From JABDKJ01 sp964609215 (GTDB taxonomy: Bacteria > Bacteroidota > Bacteroidia > Flavobacteriales_D > JABDKJ01): 64,000 nt of DNA. Positions 61,559 through 64,000 of the stretch are shown piece by piece. The stretch spans positions 372,001 to 436,000 of the forward strand of contig CAZSQZ010000001.1 of the NCBI GenBank assembly GCA_964609215.1. The letters run 5' to 3'. Below the pieces are notes generated by a model. It saw only the letters and a list, made by a program, of their open reading frames with translations. It was not told where the DNA came from and ran no database searches. A program made the translations under genes and the position numbers. Numbering within the stretch: the first letter of the stretch is position 1; each line of letters starts with the position of its first letter.

Positions 61559-62812
61559 ATGGAACTTAAAAGGGTAGTAGTCACAGGACTTGGTGCGCTT
61601 ACCCCTATTGGAAACTCAGTCCAAGAATATTGGGATAATCTGGTAAAGGGTGTTAGCGGTGCAGCACCCATTACTAGGTTTGATGCATCAAAGTTTAAAA
61701 CGCAATTCGCTTGCGAGGTAAAGGATTTTGATATTACTGAACACATGCATAGAAAAGATGCGAGAAAGATGGATGCTTTTTCGCATTATGCAATTTATGT
61801 AAGTGATCAGGCAATTGAGGATTCTGGAATTCTCTCAAATTCACCTAACCTTGATAGGATTGGAGTTATTTGGGGCTCGGGAATTGGAGGGCTTACTTCT
61901 CTTCAGGCAGAATTGACCGATTTTGCAAATGGAGATGGGACACCTAGATTTAATCCGTTCTTTATTCCTAAGATGATTTTGGATATAGCACCAGGACATA
62001 TATCTATAAAACATGGGCTAAGGGGCCCAAATTACGCCACGGTTTCAGCTTGCGCTTCTTCTAATAATGCGTTAATCGATGCTTTCAATTTGATCAGACT
62101 AGGAAAGAATGATGCGATTATCTCAGGAGGTTCGGAAGCCTGTATTAATGAAGCTGCTGTAGGAGGATTTAGCGCCCTTCAAGCGCTATCGAAAAGAAAC
62201 GATGACCCAAAAACAGCCTCAAGACCTTTTGATAAGGATAGAGAAGGTTTCGTTTTGGGTGAGGGAGCTGCTGGAATAGTATTGGAGGAGTATGAGCATG
62301 CTAGAAAAAGAGGAGCAAAAATATATGCGGAATTGGTAGGTAGTGGATTATCTGCAGATGCGCATCACATTACAGCCCCACATCCTGAAGGTTTGGGAGC
62401 GAAAAGTGTAATGAAAGCAGCCTTGGAAGAAGCTGGGCTTAACACCTCTGAAGTGGACTACATAAATGTCCATGGAACGTCCACACCACTGGGAGATATA
62501 GCCGAAACAAAAGCTATATTATCAGTTTTTGGAGAAAAAGCGTATGACCTAAATATTAGTTCTACAAAGTCTATGACTGGTCATTTGTTAGGAGCTGCAG
62601 GGGCAATTGAGGCTGTTGCTTGTATAATGGCAATTAAGAATGACCTAATTCCTCCGACCATCAATCATTTCACGGATGATGAAGAAATCGATTCGAAATT
62701 AAATCTTACTTTTAACCAAGCTCAGGAAAGAACCGTAAACTACGCGTTGAGCAACACTTTTGGATTTGGCGGACATAATACATCTGTCATCTTCAAAAAA
62801 TTTGAGAATTAA
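61559..62812 (+). CDS. fabF: 3-oxoacyl-[acyl-carrier-protein] synthase II
   Basis: 417 residues, typical KAS II. Catalytic Cys in TVSACASSNNALIDAF, His in INVHGTSTPLGDIAETKAI, His in STKSMTGHLLGAAGAIEAVA, and the C-terminal NTFGFGGHNTSVIF. Elongates acyl-ACP chains with malonyl-ACP. It is cotranscribed with acpP, and its stop lies 2 bp before the TTG start of rnc. Confidence 0.97.
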   Translation: MELKRVVVTGLGALTPIGNSVQEYWDNLVKGVSGAAPITRFDASKFKTQFACEVKDFDITEHMHRKDARKMDAFSHYAIYVSDQAIEDSGILSNSPNLDRIGVIWGSGIGGLTSLQAELTDFANGDGTPRFNPFFIPKMILDIAPGHISIKHGLRGPNYATVSACASSNNALIDAFNLIRLGKNDAIISGGSEACINEAAVGGFSALQALSKRNDDPKTASRPFDKDREGFVLGEGAAGIVLEEYEHARKRGAKIYAELVGSGLSADAHHITAPHPEGLGAKSVMKAALEEAGLNTSEVDYINVHGTSTPLGDIAETKAILSVFGEKAYDLNISSTKSMTGHLLGAAGAIEAVACIMAIKNDLIPPTINHFTDDEEIDSKLNLTFNQAQERTVNYALSNTFGFGGHNTSVIFKKFEN

Positions 62813-62814
62813 TT

Positions 62815-63522
62815 TTGGCCTTCTGGATATTTAAGAGAAAAAAAGACGTTCTAGGCGATAGAATAAGAAAAGCAATGTTTGATTCTTTTGGGTTTAAACC
62901 CAAGAAAATCGAATTGTATAAGCTGGCCTTATGTCATAAATCTCATTCTAAGAAAGGATCTTCTAAGAACAATGAGAGATTGGAGTTTTTAGGAGATGCA
63001 GTTCTTGACCTGATAATTGCAGATTATCTTTATGAAAAATATCCTTCCAAAAAGGAAGGGGAGCTTACTAAAATGAGGGCAAGAATAGTAAGTCGAGAGA
63101 GTCTTGTTGACCTAGCTGAAAAATTAGGTGTAGGAAAGAATATACCCGTTAGAAAACAATTTGATCTTCCAAGAGAAACGATAATTGGAAATACTCTGGA
63201 GGCCATATTTGGGGCCATATACTATGATGTTGGCTATGACAAATGCATGAAAATAGGACTAGATGTTATCAGAAAGAACTTAGACTTTGAGCAGGTGATC
63301 TCTGTAAATTCTGATTATAAAAGCATGTTGCAGGAGTGGACCCAAAAGAAAAGGAAGAAAGTGGCTTACAAATGCGAGGAAATAGGCCAAGCTCCTAATG
63401 GAATTACTTTTGAAGCAACTGTTTTTATAGACGAGGTGCCTCAAGGCAGAGGCTCAGCAAGTTCAAAGAAAAATGCAGAGAAAAAAGCGGCTGAAGAGGC
63501 TTGGAAAAAACTAAAAGCATAG
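62815..63522 (+). CDS. rnc: Ribonuclease III
   Basis: 235 residues. RNase III catalytic signature NNERLEFLGDAVLDLIIADYLYEKYP, the second acidic motif TLEAIFGAIYYDVG, and a C-terminal double-stranded-RNA-binding domain (DYKSMLQEWTQKKRKKVAYKCEEIGQAPNGITFEATVFIDE ... SSKKNAEKKAAEEAWKKL). It processes rRNA and structured RNA. It starts at TTG (62815), because the only nearby ATG would lose the first conserved helix; the 2-bp gap after fabF fits coupled translation. Confidence 0.95.
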   Translation: MAFWIFKRKKDVLGDRIRKAMFDSFGFKPKKIELYKLALCHKSHSKKGSSKNNERLEFLGDAVLDLIIADYLYEKYPSKKEGELTKMRARIVSRESLVDLAEKLGVGKNIPVRKQFDLPRETIIGNTLEAIFGAIYYDVGYDKCMKIGLDVIRKNLDFEQVISVNSDYKSMLQEWTQKKRKKVAYKCEEIGQAPNGITFEATVFIDEVPQGRGSASSKKNAEKKAAEEAWKKLKA

Positions 63523-63603
63523 GATTATTACAATTCAGCGTTTAAAAAATTTCTCTTTAAGTAATATAAAACCATACAATATTGTTTTCTTTCCGTCTTG
63601 ATA

Positions 63604-64000
63604 ATGTCAAGAAAAAGGCTACATATTGAACTGGACTTTGCTTTTGCCTGTATTGGAATAAGTTGTCATCAGAAAGATTATCGTCTGGGATGGAATATTA
63701 ATGAAGCATTAAATATCCGTTTACAGAAGGTGGAATCCATCATCTTAGAAGACAAACTCTTTGGAGAAGAGATGAAATTCCCGAAATTCTATTTTCAAGA
63801 TGAAGTAAATGGGGCGGAGTATACCCTTATTGGAAATAGAAATAAATGGGGGTTTTTGATTCCAGAAGAGCCTAATATGGATTATTTTCTGGTAATTAAT
63901 TCGGAGAGATTTGATAGAAAGGAAACATTACAAAAGCTACGGGACATAAATATTATTCTGTCTTTTGGAAGCTTGAATGTTGAGAAATTAAAAAATAAAG
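63604..64000 (+). CDS. IPExxDY-family protein, N-terminal part (3' end outside window)
   Basis: 132 codons are visible from the ATG at 63604 before the window ends. The signature IPEEPNMDYFLVI names the Bacteroidota-specific IPExxDY family. The N-terminus reads MSRKRLHIELDFAFACIGISCHQKDYRLGWNINEAL, no signal peptide. It is found downstream of rnc in many Bacteroidota genomes, usually followed by pyruvate kinase. Function unknown. The gene is complete at its 5' end only. Confidence 0.85.
   Translation, partial: MSRKRLHIELDFAFACIGISCHQKDYRLGWNINEALNIRLQKVESIILEDKLFGEEMKFPKFYFQDEVNGAEYTLIGNRNKWGFLIPEEPNMDYFLVINSERFDRKETLQKLRDINIILSFGSLNVEKLKNK

Noticed and set aside
1..64000. CRISPR arrays
   Set aside because: No regularly spaced direct repeats with unique spacers were seen, and no Cas gene is present.

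Overview
The window is from a low-GC member of the Bacteroidota. Supporting signs are type IX secretion (T9SS) C-terminal sorting domains, the acpP-fabF-rnc-IPExxDY gene order, HisKA_2 and LytS kinases paired with LytTR regulators, a DUF3871 gene, split RHS/YD loci, and TAnnTTTG-type promoter boxes. I cannot name the genus from sequence alone.

Layout. (1) 1-12562 is chromosomal: a TlpA-like thioredoxin (cut by the window edge), an M28 peptidase, rpiB, a MORN-repeat protein with a HisKA_2 kinase and LytTR regulator, a coiled-coil membrane protein, and a kynurenine-degradation operon (kynU-kmo-RidA-ALDH, minus strand). (2) 12665-27809 is an older genomic island (island A). It holds a two-gene RHS/YD polymorphic toxin locus (14004-25540), envelope-targeted candidate immunity genes, a displaced toxin tip without a start codon, and an excisionase-like HTH gene. 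(3) 27810-52965 is a younger integrated element (island B). Its left end has small ORFs and a RadC-like gene. The cargo is a type II restriction-modification pair, an Xre regulator, and a block with two giant T9SS-exported alpha/beta hydrolases flanking a TPR histidine kinase and LytTR regulator. The right end is a mobility core: frameshifted DUF3871, RecA-like ATPase, tyrosine integrase, DUF3987 and HTH_17. (4) 52920-64000 is chromosomal again: the intact tRNA(CAT) used as integration site, a HAD hydrolase, methylmalonyl-CoA epimerase, envelope proteins, BCCP, RNase H, MarC, purN, the zinc-protease-like/rimK/AstE-like trio, and acpP-fabF-rnc.

The main structural result is three copies of the 3' part of one tRNA gene. 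The intact gene at 52920-52993 and the copy at 27810-27856 share 47 identical bases. A third copy at 12665-12711 matches 41 of 47. Each copy is followed by its own, different intrinsic terminator. This fits two successive integrations at one tRNA, with the newer element nearest the intact gene. Both ends of island B also carry the same 19-bp double CCTGTCC motif, which I infer to be integrase or excisionase arm sites.

The most novel candidate systems are (a) the mobile hydrolase/two-component cargo of island B and (b) the RHS toxin with a candidate zincin-like C-terminus, a lipoprotein partner and a displaced older toxin tip. No relaxase or type IV secretion gene is recognisable in island B, so its route of transfer is unknown.
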